Part shown: in pieces, positions 52,351 through 64,000 of the stretch
How positions within the stretch are numbered: position 1 is the stretch's first letter
Layout of the letters: the number at the start of each line of letters is the position of its first letter
Assembly: GCA_026413225.1 (NCBI GenBank)
Contig: CM048557.1
Location: forward strand, 1 to 64,000
Length of the DNA stretch: 64,000 nucleotides
Source: Otis tarda
Lineage: Eukaryota > Chordata > Aves > Otidiformes > Otididae
Direction of reading: 5' to 3'
Translations under genes and position numbers: made by a program
Notes under the pieces: generated by a model
The model's input: the letters and a program-made list of their open reading frames with translations, nothing else
The model's database searches: none
What the model was told of the DNA's origin: nothing

Positions 52351-54169
52351 GGGTTTTTTTTCATGTGTCGCCCAGGTGCAGCTGGTGGTAAACGTCGAAG
52401 CCCTGTTCGTCAGGGAAAGCCCGGAGCCCCCGTGTCTGTGCTGCTGTAGGTGCGCTGCCAATGGCCGCTGAGGAGCAGCAAGAACTTGAGTGGCTGGCAG
52501 TTTTGGTGTGGGAGCAATCGTCCGACGTTCTTGATTTTTCGGGGTTTTTTTTCATGGGTCGCCCACGTGCAGCTGGTGGTAAACGTTGAAGCCCTGTTCG
52601 TCAGGGAAAGCCCGGAGCCCCAGTGTCTGTTCTGCTGTAGGTGCGCTGCCAATGGCCACTGAGGAGCAGCAAGACCTTGAGTGGCTGGCACTTTTGGTGT
52701 GGGAGCAATGGTCCGACGTTTTTGATTTACCAGGGTTTTTTTTCAGGGAGGGCCCAGGTGCAGCTGGTGGTAAAATTCGAAGCCCTGTTCGTCAGAGAAA
52801 GCCCGGAGCACCAATGTCTGTGCTGCTGTAGGTGCGCTGCCAATGGCCGCTGAGGAGCAGCAAGAGCTTGAGTGGCTGGCACTTTTGGTGTGGGAGCAAT
52901 GGTCCGACGTTCTTGATTTTTCGGTGTCTTTTTTCAGTGGGCACCCAGGTGCAGCTGGTAGTAAACGTTGAAGCCCTGTTCGTCATAGAAAGCCTGGACT
53001 CCCAATGTCTGTGTTTCTGTAGGTGTGCTAGCAATGGCCACTGAGGAGCAGCAAGACCTTGAGTGGCTGGCACTTTTGGTGTGGGAGCAATGGTCTGACG
53101 TTCGTGATTTTTCGGGGTTTTTTTTCAGTGGGCGCCCAGGTGCAGCTGATGCTGGACGTCGAATCCAGTTCGTCAGGGAAAGCCCGGAGCCCCAGTGTCT
53201 GTGCTGCTGCAGTTGCGCTGCCAATGGCCGCTGAGGAGCAGCAAGAGCTTGAGTGGCTGGCACATTTGGTGTGGGAGTAATGGTCCGACGTTCTTGACTT
53301 TTCGTTGTCTATTTTCAGTGGGCGCCCAGGTGCAGCTGGTGGTAAACGTCGAAGCCCTGTTTGTCAGAGAAAGCCCGAAGCCCCAATGTCTGTGCTGTTG
53401 TAGGTGCACTACCAATGGCCGCTGAGGAGCAGCAAGAGCTTGAGTGGTTGGCACTTTTGGTGTGGGAGCAATGGTCCGACGTTCTTGATTTTTCGGGGTT
53501 TTTTTTCAGTGGGCGCCCAGGTGCAGCTGGTGGTAAACGTCGAAGCCCTGTTCGTCATGGAAAGCCCGGAGCCCTAATATCTGTGCTGCTGTAGGTGCGC
53601 TGCCAATGGCCGCTGAGGAGCAGCAAGAGTTTGACTGGCTGGCACATTTGATGTGGGAGCAATGGTCAGACGTTCATGATTTTTCGGGGTTTTTTTTAAG
53701 TGGTCGCCCTTGTGCAGCTGGTGGTAAACTTCGAAGACCTGTTCATCAGGGAAAACCTGGAGCCCCAGTGTCTGTGCTGCTGTAGATGCGCTGCCAATAG
53801 CCACTGAGGAGCAGCAAGAGCTTGAGTGGCTTGCACTTCTGGTGTGGGAGCAATGGTCCGACGTTCGTGATCTTTTGGGGGTTTTTCTCAGGGGGCGCCC
53901 ACGTGCACCTGGTGGTAAACGTCGAACCCCTGTTCGACAGGGAAAGCCCGGAGCCCCCATGTCTGTGCTGCTGTAGGTGCGCTACCAATGGCCGCTGAGG
54001 AGCAGCAAGAGCTTGAGTGGCTGGCACTTTTGGTGTGCGAGTAATGGTCCGACGTTTTTGATTTTTCGAGGTTTTTTTTCATGTGTCACCCAGGTGCAGC
54101 TGGTGGTAAACGTCGAAGCCCTGTTCGTCAGGGAAAGCCCTTAGAGACCCCATGTCTGTGCTGCTGTAG

Positions 54170-56500
54170 GTGCGCTGCCAATGGCCGCTGAGGAGCAGCA
54201 AGAGCTTGAGTGGCAGGCACTTTTGGTGTGGGAGCAATGGTCCGACGTTTTTGATTTTCCAGGGTTTTTTTTCAGGGAGGGCCCAGGTGCAGCTGGTGGT
54301 AAACGTCGAAGCCCTGTTCGTCAGGGAAAGCCCGGAGCGCCAATGTCTGTGGTGCTGTAGGTGCGCTGCCAATGGCCGCTGAGGAGCAGCAAGAGCTTGA
54401 GTGTCTGGCACTTTTGGTGTGGGAGCAATGGTCCGACGCTTTTGATTTTTTCCGGGGTTTTTTTTCATGGGTCGCCCACGTGCAGCTGGTGGTAAACGTC
54501 GAAGCCCTGTTCGTCAGGGAAAGCCCGGAGCCCCAATGTCTGTGCTGCTGTAGGTGCGCTGCCAATGGCCGCTGAGGAGCAGCAAGAGCTTGAGTGGCTG
54601 GCAGTTTTGGTGTGGGAGCATTCGTCCGACGTTCTTGATTTTTCGGGGTTTTTTTCATGGGTCACCCACGTGCATCTGGTGGTAAAAGTCGAAGCCCTGT
54701 TCGTCAGGGAAAGCCCGGAGCCCCAATGTCTGTGCTGCTGTAGGTGCGCTGCCAATGGCCGCTGAGGAGCAGCAAGAGCTTGAGTGGCTGGCACATTTGG
54801 TGTGGGAGTAATGGTCCGACGTTCTTGACTTTTCGTTGTCTATTTTCAGTGGGCGCCCATGTGCAGCTGGTTGTAAACGTCGAAGCCCTGTTTGTCAGGC
54901 AAACCCCGAAGCCCCAATGTCTGTGCTGTTGTAGGTGCACTACCAATGGCCGCTGAGGAGCAGCAAGAGCTTGAGTGGTTGGCACTTTTGGTGTGGGAGC
55001 AATGGTCCGACGTTCTTGATTTTTCAGGGTTTTTTTTCAGTGGGCGCCCAGGTGCAGCTGGTGGTAAACGTCGAAGCCCTGTTCATCATGGAAAGCCCGG
55101 AGCCCTAATATCTGTGCTGCTGTAGGTGCGCTGCCAATGGCCGCTGAGGAGCAGCAAGAGCTTGAGTGGCTGGCACATTTGGTGTGGGAGCAATCGTCCG
55201 ACGTTCTTGATTTTTCGATGTCTTTTTTCAGTGGGAGCCCACGTGCAGCTGGTGGTAAACGTCGAAGCCCTGTTCGTCAGGGAAAGCCCGGAGCCCCAGT
55301 GTCTGTGCTGCTGCAGTTGCGCTGCCAATGGCCGCTGAGGAGCAGCAAGAGCTTGAGTGGCAGGCACTTTTGGTGTGGGAGCAATGGTCCGACGTTTTTG
55401 ATTTTCCAGGGTTTTTTTTCAGGGAGGGCCCAGGTGCAGCTGGTGGTAAACGTCGAAGCCCTGTTCGTCAGGGAAAGCCCGGAGCGCCAATGTCTGTGGT
55501 GCTGTAGGTGCGCTGCCAATGGCCGCTGAGGAGCAGCAAGAGCTTGAGTGTCTGGCACTTTTGGTGTGGGAGCAATGGTCCGACGCTTTTGATTTTTTCC
55601 GGGTTTTTTTTCATGGGTCGCCCACGTGCAGCTGGTGGTAAACGTCGAAGCCCTGTTCGTCAGGGAAAGCCCGGAGCCCCAATGTCTGTGCTGCTGTAGG
55701 TGCGCTGCCAATGGCCGCTGAGGAGCAGCAAGAGCTTGAGTGGCTGGCAGTTTTGGTGTGGGAGCATTCGTCCGACGTTCTTGATTTTTCGGGGTTTTTT
55801 TTCATGGGTCACCCACGTGCATCTGGTGGTAAAAGTCGAAGCCCTGTTCGTCAGGGAAAGCCCGGAGCCCCAATGTCTGTGCTGCTGTAGGTGCGCTGCC
55901 AATGGCCGCTGAGGAGCAGCAAGAGCTTGAGTGGCTGGCACATTTGGTGTGGGAGTAATGGTCCGACGTTCTTGACTTTTCGTTGTCTATTTTCAGTGGG
56001 CGCCCATGTGCAGCTGGTTGTAAACGTCGAAGCCCTGTTTGTCAGGCAAACCCCGAAGCCCCAATGTCTGTGCTGTTGTAGGTGCACTACCAATGGCCGC
56101 TGAGGAGCAGCAAGAGCTTGAGTGGTTGGCACTTTTGGTGTGGGAGCAATGGTCCGACGTTCTTGATTTTTCGGGGTTTTTTTTCAGGGGGCGCCCAGGT
56201 GCAGCTGGTGGTAAACGTCGAAGCCCTGTTCATCATGGAAAGCCCGGAGCCCTAATATCTGTGCTGCTGTAGGTGCGCTGCCAATGGCCGCTGAGGAGCA
56301 GCAAGAGCTTGAGTGGCTGGCACATTTGGTGTGGGAGCAATCGTCCGACGTTCTTGATTTTTCGATGTCTTTTTTCAGTGGGAGCCCACGTGCAGCTGGT
56401 GGTAAACGTCGAAGCCCTGTTCGTCAGGGAAAGCCCGGAGCCCCAGTGTCTGTGCTGCTGCAGTTGCGCTGCCAATGGCCGCTGAGGAGCAGCAAGAGCT
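54170..56500 (+). repeat. Near-exact six-monomer tandem duplication (1147 bp)
   Basis: The block of about 54.17-55.35 kb is followed directly by a second copy at about 55.32-56.50 kb, offset 1147 bp (six monomers). Markers are GACGCTTTTGATTTTTTCCG at 54435 and 55582 and TGGCAGGCAC at 54211 and 55358. Predicted peptides from several monomers are identical between copies. Only a few substitutions and one T-run length difference are seen. Confidence 0.88.
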
Positions 56501-59500
56501 TGAGTGGCTGGCACATTTGGTGTGCGAGTAATGGTCCGACGTTCTTGACTTTTCGTTGTCTATTTTCAGTGGGCGCCCAGGTGCAGCTGGTCGTAAACGT
56601 CGAAGCCCTGTTTGTCAGGGAAAGCCCGAAGCCCCAATGTCTGTGCTGTTGTAGGTGCACTACCAATGGCCGCTGAGGAGCAGCAAGAGCTTGAGTGGTT
56701 GGCACTTTTGGTGTGGGAGCAATGGTCCGACGTTCTTGATTTTTCGGGGTTTTTTTTCAGTGGGCGCCCAGGTGCAGCTGGTGGTAAACGTCGAAGCCCT
56801 GTTCGTCATGGAAAGCCCGGAGCCCTAATATCTGTGCTGCTGTAAGTGCGCTGCCAATGGCCGCTGAGGAGCAGCAAGAGTTTGACTGGCTGGCACATTT
56901 GATGTGGGAGCAATGGTCAGACGTTCTTGATTTTTCGGGGTTTTTTTTAAGTGGTCGCCCTTGTGCAGCTGGTGGTAAACTTCGAAGACCTGTTCATCAG
57001 GGAAAACCTGGAGCCCCAATGTCTGTGCTGCTGTAGATGCGCTGCCAATAGCCACTGAGGAGCAGCAAGAGCTTGAGTGGCTTGTACTTTTGGTGTGGGA
57101 GCAATGGTCCGACGTTCGTGATTTTTTGGGGGTTTTTCTCAGGGGGCGCCCACGTGCACCTGGTGGTAAACGTCGAACCCCTGTTCGACAGGGAAAGCCC
57201 GGAGCCCCCATGTCTGTGCTGCTGTAGGTGCGCTAGCAATGACCGCTGAGGAGCAACAAGAGCTTGAGTGGCTGGCACTTTTTGTGTGCGAGCAATGGTC
57301 CGACGTTTTTGATTTTTCGGGTTTTTTTTTCATGTCTCACCCAGGTGCAGCTGGTGGTAAACGTCGAAGCCCTGTTCGTCAGGGAAAGCCCAGAGACCCC
57401 ATGTCTGTGCTGCTGTAGGTGCGCTGCCAATGGCCGCTGAGGAGCAGCAAGAGCTTGAGTGGCAGGCACTTTTGGTGTGGGAGCAATGGTCCGACGTTCT
57501 TGATTTTTCGGGGTTTTTTTTCATGGGTCGCCCACGTGTATCTGGTGGTAAACGTTGAAGCCCTGTTCGACAGGGAAAGCCCGGAGCCCCAGTGTCTGTG
57601 CTGCTGTAGGTGCGCTGCCAATGGCCACTGAGGAGCAGCAAGAGCTTGAGTGGCAGGCACTTTTGGTGTGGGAGCAATGGTCCGACGTTTTTGATTTTCC
57701 AGGGTTTTTTTTCAGGGAGGGCCCAGGTGCAGCTGGTGGTAAACGTCGAAGCCCTGTTCGTCAGAGAAAGCCCGGAGCCCCAATGTCTGTGCTGCTGTAG
57801 GTGCGCTGCCAATGGCCGCTGAGGAGCAGCAAGACCTTGAGTGGCTGGCACTTTTGGTGTGGGAGCAATGGTCCGACGCTTTTGATTTTTTCCGGGTTTT
57901 TTTTCATGGGTCGCCCACGTGCAGCTGGTGGTAAACGTCGAAGCCCTGTTCGTCAGGGAAAGACCGGAGCCCCCATGTCTGTGCTGCTGTAGGTGCGCTG
58001 CCAATGGCCGCTGAGGAGCAGCAAGAGCTTGAGTGGCTGGCACTTTTGGTGTGGGAGCAATCGTCCGACGTTCTTGATTTTTCGGGGTTTTTTTCATGGG
58101 TCGCCCACGTGCATCTGGTGGTAAAAGTCGAAGCCCTGTTGGTCAGGGAAAGCCCGGAGCCCCAATGTCTGTGCTGCTGTAGGTGCGCTACCAATGACCG
58201 CTGAGTGGCAGCAAGAGCTTGAGTGGCTGGCACTTTTGGTGTGGGAGCAATCGTCCGACGTTCGTGATTTTTTGGGTTAGTTTTTCAGTGGGCGCCCACG
58301 TGGAGCTGGTGGTAGAAGTCGAAGCCCTGTTCGTCAGGAAAAGCCCGGAGCCCCAATGTCTGTGCTGCTGTACTTGCTCTGCCAATGGCCGCTGAGGAGC
58401 AGCAAGAGCTTGTGTGGCTGGCACTTTTGGTGTGGGACTAGTCGTCCGACGTTCGTGATTTTTTGGGGTTTTTTTTCAGTGGGCGCCCAGGTGCAGCTGA
58501 TGCTGGACGTCGAAGCCAGTTCGTCAGGGAAAGCCCGGAGCCCCAATGTCTGTGCTGCTGCAGTTGCGCTGCCAATGGCCGCTGAGGAGCAGCAAGAGCT
58601 TGCGTGGCTTGCACTTTTGGTGTGGGAGCAATGGTCCGACGTTCGTGATTTTTTTGGGTTTTTTTCAGTGGGCGCCCTGGTGCAGCTGGTGGTAAACGTG
58701 GAAGCCCTGTTCGTCAGGGAAAGCCCGGAGCCGCAATGTCTGTGCTGCTGTAGGTGCGCTGCCAATGGCCACTGAGGAGCAGCAAGAGCTTGATTGGCTG
58801 GCACTTTTGATGTGGGAGCAGTGGTCCGACGTTTTTGATTTTCCGGGGTTTTTTTTCAGGGAGCGCCCAGGTGCAGCTGGTGGTAAACGTTGAAGCCCTG
58901 TTCGTCAGAGAAAGCCCGGAGCCCCAGTGTCTGTGCTGCTGCAGTTGCGCTGCCAATGGCCGCTGAGGAGCAGCAAGAGCTTGAGTGGCTGGCACTTTTG
59001 GTGTGGGAGTAATGGTCCGACGTTCTTGACTTTTCGTTGTCTATTTTCAGTGGGCGCCCACGTGCAGCTGGTGGTAAACGTCGAAGCCCTGTTTGTCAGG
59101 GAAAGCCCGAAGCCCCAATGTCTGTGCTGCTGTAGGTGCGCTGCCAATGGCCGCTGAGGAGCAGCAAGAGCTTGAGTGGCTGGCACATTTGGTGTGGGAG
59201 TAATGGTCCGACGTTCTTGATTTTTCGATGTCTTTTTTCAGTGGGCGCCCAGGTGGAGCTGGTCGTAAACGTCGAAGCCCTGTTTGTCAGAGAAAGCCCG
59301 AAGCCCCAATGTCTGTGCTGTTGTAGGTGCACTACCAATGGCCGCTGAGGAGCAGCAAGAGCTTGAGTGGTTGGCACTTTTGGTGTGGGAGCAATGGTCC
59401 GACGTTCTTGATTTTTCGGGGTTTTTTTTCAGTGGGCGCCCAGGTGCAGCTGGTGGTAAACGTCGAAGCCCTGTTCGTCATGGAAAGCCCGGAGCCCTAA

Positions 59501-62500
59501 TATCTGTGCTGCTGTAGGTGCGCTGCCAATGGCCGCTGAGGAGCAGCAAGAGTTTGACTGGCTGGCACATTTGATGTGGGAGCAATGGTCAGACGTTCTT
59601 GATTTTTCGGGGTTTTTTTTAAGTGGTCGCCCTTGTGCAGCTGGTGGTAAACTTCGAAGACCTGTTCATCAGGGAAAACCTGGAGCCCCAGTGTCTGTGC
59701 TGCTGTAGATGCGCTGCCAATAGCCACTGAGGAGCAGCAAGAGCTTGAGTGGCTTGCACTTTTGGTGTGGGAGCAATGGTCCGACGTTCGTGATCTTTTG
59801 GGGGTTTTTCTCAGGGGGCGCCCACGTGCACCTGGTGGTAAACGTCGAACCCCTGTTCGACAGGGAAAGCCCGGAGCCCCCATGTCTGTGCTGCTGTAGG
59901 TGCGCTGCCAATGGCCGCTGAGGAGCAGCAAGAGCTTGAGTGGCTGGCACTTTTGGTGTGCGAGTAATGGTCCGATGTTTTTGATTTTTCGGGGTTTTTT
60001 TTCATGTGTCACCCAGGTGCAGCTGGTGGTAAACGTCGAAGCCCTGTTCGTCAGGGAAAGCCCAGAGACCCCATGTCTGTGCTGCTGTAGGTGCGCTGCA
60101 AATGGCCGCTGAGGAGCAGCAAGAGCTTGAGTGGCAGGCACTTTTGGTGTGGGAGCAATGGTCCGACGTTCTTGATTTTTCGGGGTTTTTTTTCATGGGT
60201 CGCCCACGTGTATCTGGTGGTAAACGTTGAAGCCCTGTTCGACAGGGAAAGCCCGGAGCCCCAGTGTCTGTGCTGCCGTAGGTGCGCTGCCAATGGCCAC
60301 TGAGGAGCAGCAATAGCTTGAGTGGCAGGCACTTTTGGTGTGGGAGCAATGGTCCGACGTTTTTGATTTTCCAGGGTTTTTTTTCAGGGAGGGCCCAGGT
60401 GCAGCTGGTGGTAAACGTCGAAGCCCTGTTCGTCAGAGAAAGCCCGGAGCCCCAATGTCTGTGCTGCTGTAGGTGCGCTGCCAATGGCCGCTGAGGAGCA
60501 GCAAGAGCTTGAGTGGCTGGCACTTTTGGTGTGGGAGCAATGGTCCGACGCTTTTGATTTTTTCCGGGTTTTTTTTTCATGGGTCGCCCACGTGCAGCTG
60601 GTGGTAAACGTCGAAGCCCTGTTCGTCAGGGAAAGCCCGGGAGCCCCCATGTCTGTGCTGCTGTAGGTGCGCTGCCAATGGCCGATGAGGAGCAGCAAGA
60701 GCTTGAGTGGCTGGCACTTTTGGTGTGGGAGCAATCGTCCGACGTTCTTGATTTTTCGGGGTTTTTTTTTCATGGGTCGCCCACGTGCATCTGGTGGTAA
60801 AAGTCGAAGCCCTGTTGGTCAGGGAAAGCCCGGAGCCCCAATGTCTGTGCTGCTGTAGGTGCGCTACCAATGACCGCTGAGGAGCAGCAAGAGCTTGAGT
60901 GGCTGGCACTTTTGGTGTGGAGCAATGGTCCGACGTTCTTGATTTTTCGGGGTTTTTTTTCAGTGGGCACCCAGGTGCAGCTGGTGGTAAACGTCGAAGC
61001 CCTGTTCATCATGGAAAGCCCGGAGCCCTAATATCTGTGCTGCTGTAGGTGCGCTGCCAATGGCCGCTGAGGAGCAGCAAGAGCTTCGAGTGGCTGGCAC
61101 ATTTGGTGTGGGAGCAATCGTCCGACGTTCTTGATTTTTCGATGTCTTTTTTCAGTGGGAGCCCACGTGCAGCTGGTGGTAAACGTCGAAGCCCTGTTCG
61201 TCAGTGAAAGCCCGGAGCCCCAATGTCTGTGCTGCTGTAGTTGGCTGCCAATAGCCACTGACAAGCAGCAACAGCTTGAGTGGCTGGCACTTTTGGTGTG
61301 GGAGCAATGGTCTGACGTTCGTGATTTCTCGGGGTTTTTTTCAGGGGGCGCCCAGGTGCAGCTGGTGGTAAACGTCGAAGCCCTGTTCGTCAGGAGAAGC
61401 CCGGAGCCCCAATGTCTGTTCTGCTGTAATTGCGCTGCCATTAGCCACTGTTGAGCAGCAAGAGCTTGATTGGCTGGCACTTTTGGTGTGGGAGCAATGG
61501 TGCGACGTTCGTGATTTTTCGGGGTTTTTTTTAAGTGGTCGCCCTTGTGCAGCTGGTGGTAAACTTCGAAGACCTGTTCATCAGGGAAAACCTGGAGCCC
61601 CAATGTCTGTGCTGCTGTAGATGCGCTGCCAATAGCCACTGAGGAGCAGCAAGAGCTTGAGTGGCTTGCACTTTTGGTGTGGGAGCAATGGTCCGACGTT
61701 TGTGATTTTTTGGGGGTTTTTCTCAGGGGGAGCCCACGTGCACCTGGTGGTAAACGTCGAACCCCTGTTCGACAGGGAAAGCCCGGAGCCCCCATGTCTG
61801 TGCTGCTGTAGGTGCGCTAGCAATGACCGCTGAGGAGCAGCAAGAGCTTGAGTGGCTGGCACTTTTGGTGTGGGAGCAATGGTCCGACGTTTTTGATTTT
61901 TCGGGGTTTTTTTTCATGTGTCGCCCAGGTGCAGCTGGTGGTAAACGTCGAAGCCCTGTTCGTCAGGGAAAGCCCGGAGCCCCCGTGTCTGTGGTGCTGT
62001 AGGTGCGCTGCCAATGGCCGCTGAGGAGCAGCAAGAACTTGAGTGGCTGGCAGTTTTGGTGTGGGAGCAATCGTCCGACGTTCTTGATTTTTAGGGGTTT
62101 TTTTTCATGGGTCGCCCACGTGCATCTGGTGGTAAAAGTCGAAGCCCTGTTTGTCAGGGAAAGCCCGGAGCCCCAAGGTCTGTGCTGCTGTAGGTGCGCT
62201 GCAAATGGCCGCTGAGGAGCAGCAAGAGCTTGAGTGGCTGGCACATTTGGTGTGGGAGCAATCGTCCGACGTTCTTGATTTTTCGATGTCTTTTTTCAGT
62301 GGGAGCCCACGTGCAGCTGGTGGTAAACGTCGAAGCCCTGTTCGTCATAGAAAGCCCGGAGCCCCAGTGTCTGTTCTGCTGCAGTTGCGCTGCCAATGGC
62401 CGCTGAGGAGCAGCAAGAGCTTGAGTGGCTGGCACATTTGGTGTGGGAGTAATGGTCCGACGTTCTTGACTTTTCGTTGTCTATTTTCAGTGGGCGCCCA

Positions 62501-64000
62501 GGTGCAGCTGGTCGTAAACGTCGAAGCCCTGTTTGTCAGAGAAAGCCCGAAGCCCCAATGTCTGTGCTGTTGTAGGTGCACTACCAATGGCCGCTGAGGA
62601 GCAGCAAGAGCTTGAGTGGTTGGCACTTTTGGTGTGGGAGCAATGGTCCGACGTTCTTGATTTTTCGGGGTTTTTTTTCAGTGGGCGCCCAGGTGCAGCT
62701 GGTGGTAAACGTTGAAGCCCTGTTCGTCATGGAAAGCCCGGAGCCCTAATATCTGTGCTGCTGTAGGTGCGCTGCCAATGGCCGCTGAGGAGCAGCAAGA
62801 GTTTGACTGGCTGGCACATTTGATGTGGGAGCAATGGTCAGACGTTCATGATTTTTCGGGGTTTTTTTTTAAGTGGTCGCCCTTGTGCAGCTGGTGGTAA
62901 ACTTCGAAGACCTGTTCATCAGGGAAAACCTGGAGCCCCAGTGTCTGTGCTGCTGTAGATGCGCTGCCAATAGCCACTGAGGAGCAGCAAGAGCTTGAGT
63001 GGCTTGCACTTTTGGTGTGGGAGCAATGGTCCGACGTTCGTGATCTTTTGGGGGTTTTTCTCAGGGGGCGCCCACGTGCACCTGGTGGTAAACGTCGAAC
63101 CCCTGTTCGACAGGGAAAGCCCGGAGCCCCCATGTCTGTGCTGCTGTAGGTGCGCTACCAATGGCCGCTGAGGAGCAGCAAGAGCTTGAGTGGCTGGCAC
63201 TTTTGGTGTGGGAGCAATGGTCCGACGTTCTTGATTTTTCGGGGTTTTTTTTCATGTGTCACCCAGGTGCAGCTGGTGGTAAACGTCGAAGCCCTGTTCG
63301 TCAGGGAAAGCCCGGAGCCCCAGTGTCTGTGCTGCTGTAGGTGCGCTGCCAATGGCCACTGAGGAGCAGCAAGAGCTTGAGTGGCAGGCACTTTTGGTGT
63401 GGGAGCAATGGTCCGACGTTTTTGATTTTCCAGGGTTTTTTTTCAGGGAGGGCCCAGGTGCAGCTGGTGGTAAACGTCGAAGCCCTGTTCGTCAGGGAAA
63501 GCCCGGAGCGCCAATGTCTGTGGTGCTGTAGGTGCGCTGCCAATGGCCGCTGAGGAGCAGCAAGAGCTTGAGTGTCTGGCACTTTTGGTGTGGGAGCAAT
63601 GGTCCGACGCTTTTGATTTTTTCCGGGTTTTTTTTCATGGGTCGCCCACGTGCAGCTGGTGGTAAACGTCGAAGCCCTGTTCGTCAGGGAAAGCCCGGAG
63701 CCCCCATGTCTGTGCTGCTGTAGGTGCGCTGCCAATGGCCGCTGAGGAGCAGCAAGAGCTTGAGTGGCTGGCACTTTTGGTGTGGGAGCAATCGTCCGAC
63801 GTTCTTGATTTTTCGGGGTTTTTTTTCATGGGTCACCCACGTGCATCTGGTGGTAAAAGTCGAAGCCCTGTTCATCAGGGAAAGCCCGGAGCCCCAATAT
63901 CTGTGCTGCTGTAGGTGCGCTGCCAATGGCCGCTGAGGAGCAGCAAGAGCTTGAGTGGCTGGCACATTTGGTGTGGGAGTAATGGTCCGACGTTCTTGAC

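Larger units (their letters stand above)
43286..64000 (+). repeat. Satellite A array 4 (about 191-bp tandem repeat, plus orientation)
   Basis: About 108 monomers, running off the right edge of the window. Spacing is exactly 191 bp over long stretches (for example equivalent sites at 44536, 44727, 44918, 45109, 45300, 45491, 45682 and 45873). Monomers next to the unique island use TTCGTGATTTTTCGG like arrays 1-3. From about 45 kb on, TTCTTGATTTTTCGG and a T-run followed by CATGGGTCGCCC become common, marking array-specific homogenisation. Multi-monomer duplications are frequent and some are nearly exact. The first monomer starts part-way, at ACTTCTGGTG. Confidence 0.97.

Noticed and set aside
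57330..58097. Long open frames in satellite A (up to 255 codons, also 61028-61795 and many of 60-220 codons)
   Set aside because: They are made of the same peptide fragments repeated with frame shifts, since 191 is not divisible by 3. They occur on both strands and end at the same monomer stops. No conserved domain or initiation context is consistent between copies.

Overview
This window looks like vertebrate, most likely avian, nuclear DNA. It carries no prokaryotic gene organisation. About 78% of it is one tandem satellite with a monomer of about 191 bp (called satellite A here). The rest is a second, fold-back-rich repeat family (B, with a flanking element C) and a single low-GC island of about 9.4 kb. 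The island holds the last four coding exons of a SCUBE-family gene, best matched to SCUBE1, with normal splice sites. Two CR1-type LINE 3' ends in the island, together with the low density of other transposons, point to a bird. Crocodilians and turtles also carry CR1 and cannot be excluded from sequence alone. The species cannot be named.

Layout. 1-5804: satellite A, array 1, plus orientation. 5805-10371: block B1, in which near-identical 259-bp C elements in inverted orientation flank about 4.05 kb of family-B modules that also occur in both orientations. 10372-21173: satellite A, array 2, minus orientation. 21174-22426: block B2 (family B only). 22427-33908: satellite A, array 3, plus orientation. 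33909-43285: the unique island (SCUBE1 3' exons, presumed 3'UTR, two CR1 fragments, simple repeats). 43286-64000: satellite A, array 4, plus orientation, with the most homogeneous monomers and the clearest higher-order duplications. Both strand switches of satellite A fall exactly at B blocks.

The many 60-250-codon open frames in the arrays are by-products of the satellite. Because 191 is 2 modulo 3, each monomer moves to the next frame, and the same peptide fragments recur on both strands. None is annotated as a gene.

The four SCUBE1 exons (34589-34783, 35386-35538, 36610-36689, 37376-37528) join in frame without disruption. They encode the CUB domain and the conserved C-terminal tail up to a stop codon. 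The upstream exons are not in the 34 kb to the left. Either a SCUBE1 intron contains about 34 kb of satellite, or this is a 3' fragment duplicated into a satellite-rich region. The sequence alone does not decide. The most unusual aspects are the coupling of satellite orientation to B blocks, the nested inverted duplications, a deletion-rich copy of a higher-order repeat at 50.1-52.35 kb, and splice-site look-alikes in every sense-oriented monomer next to a spliced gene.
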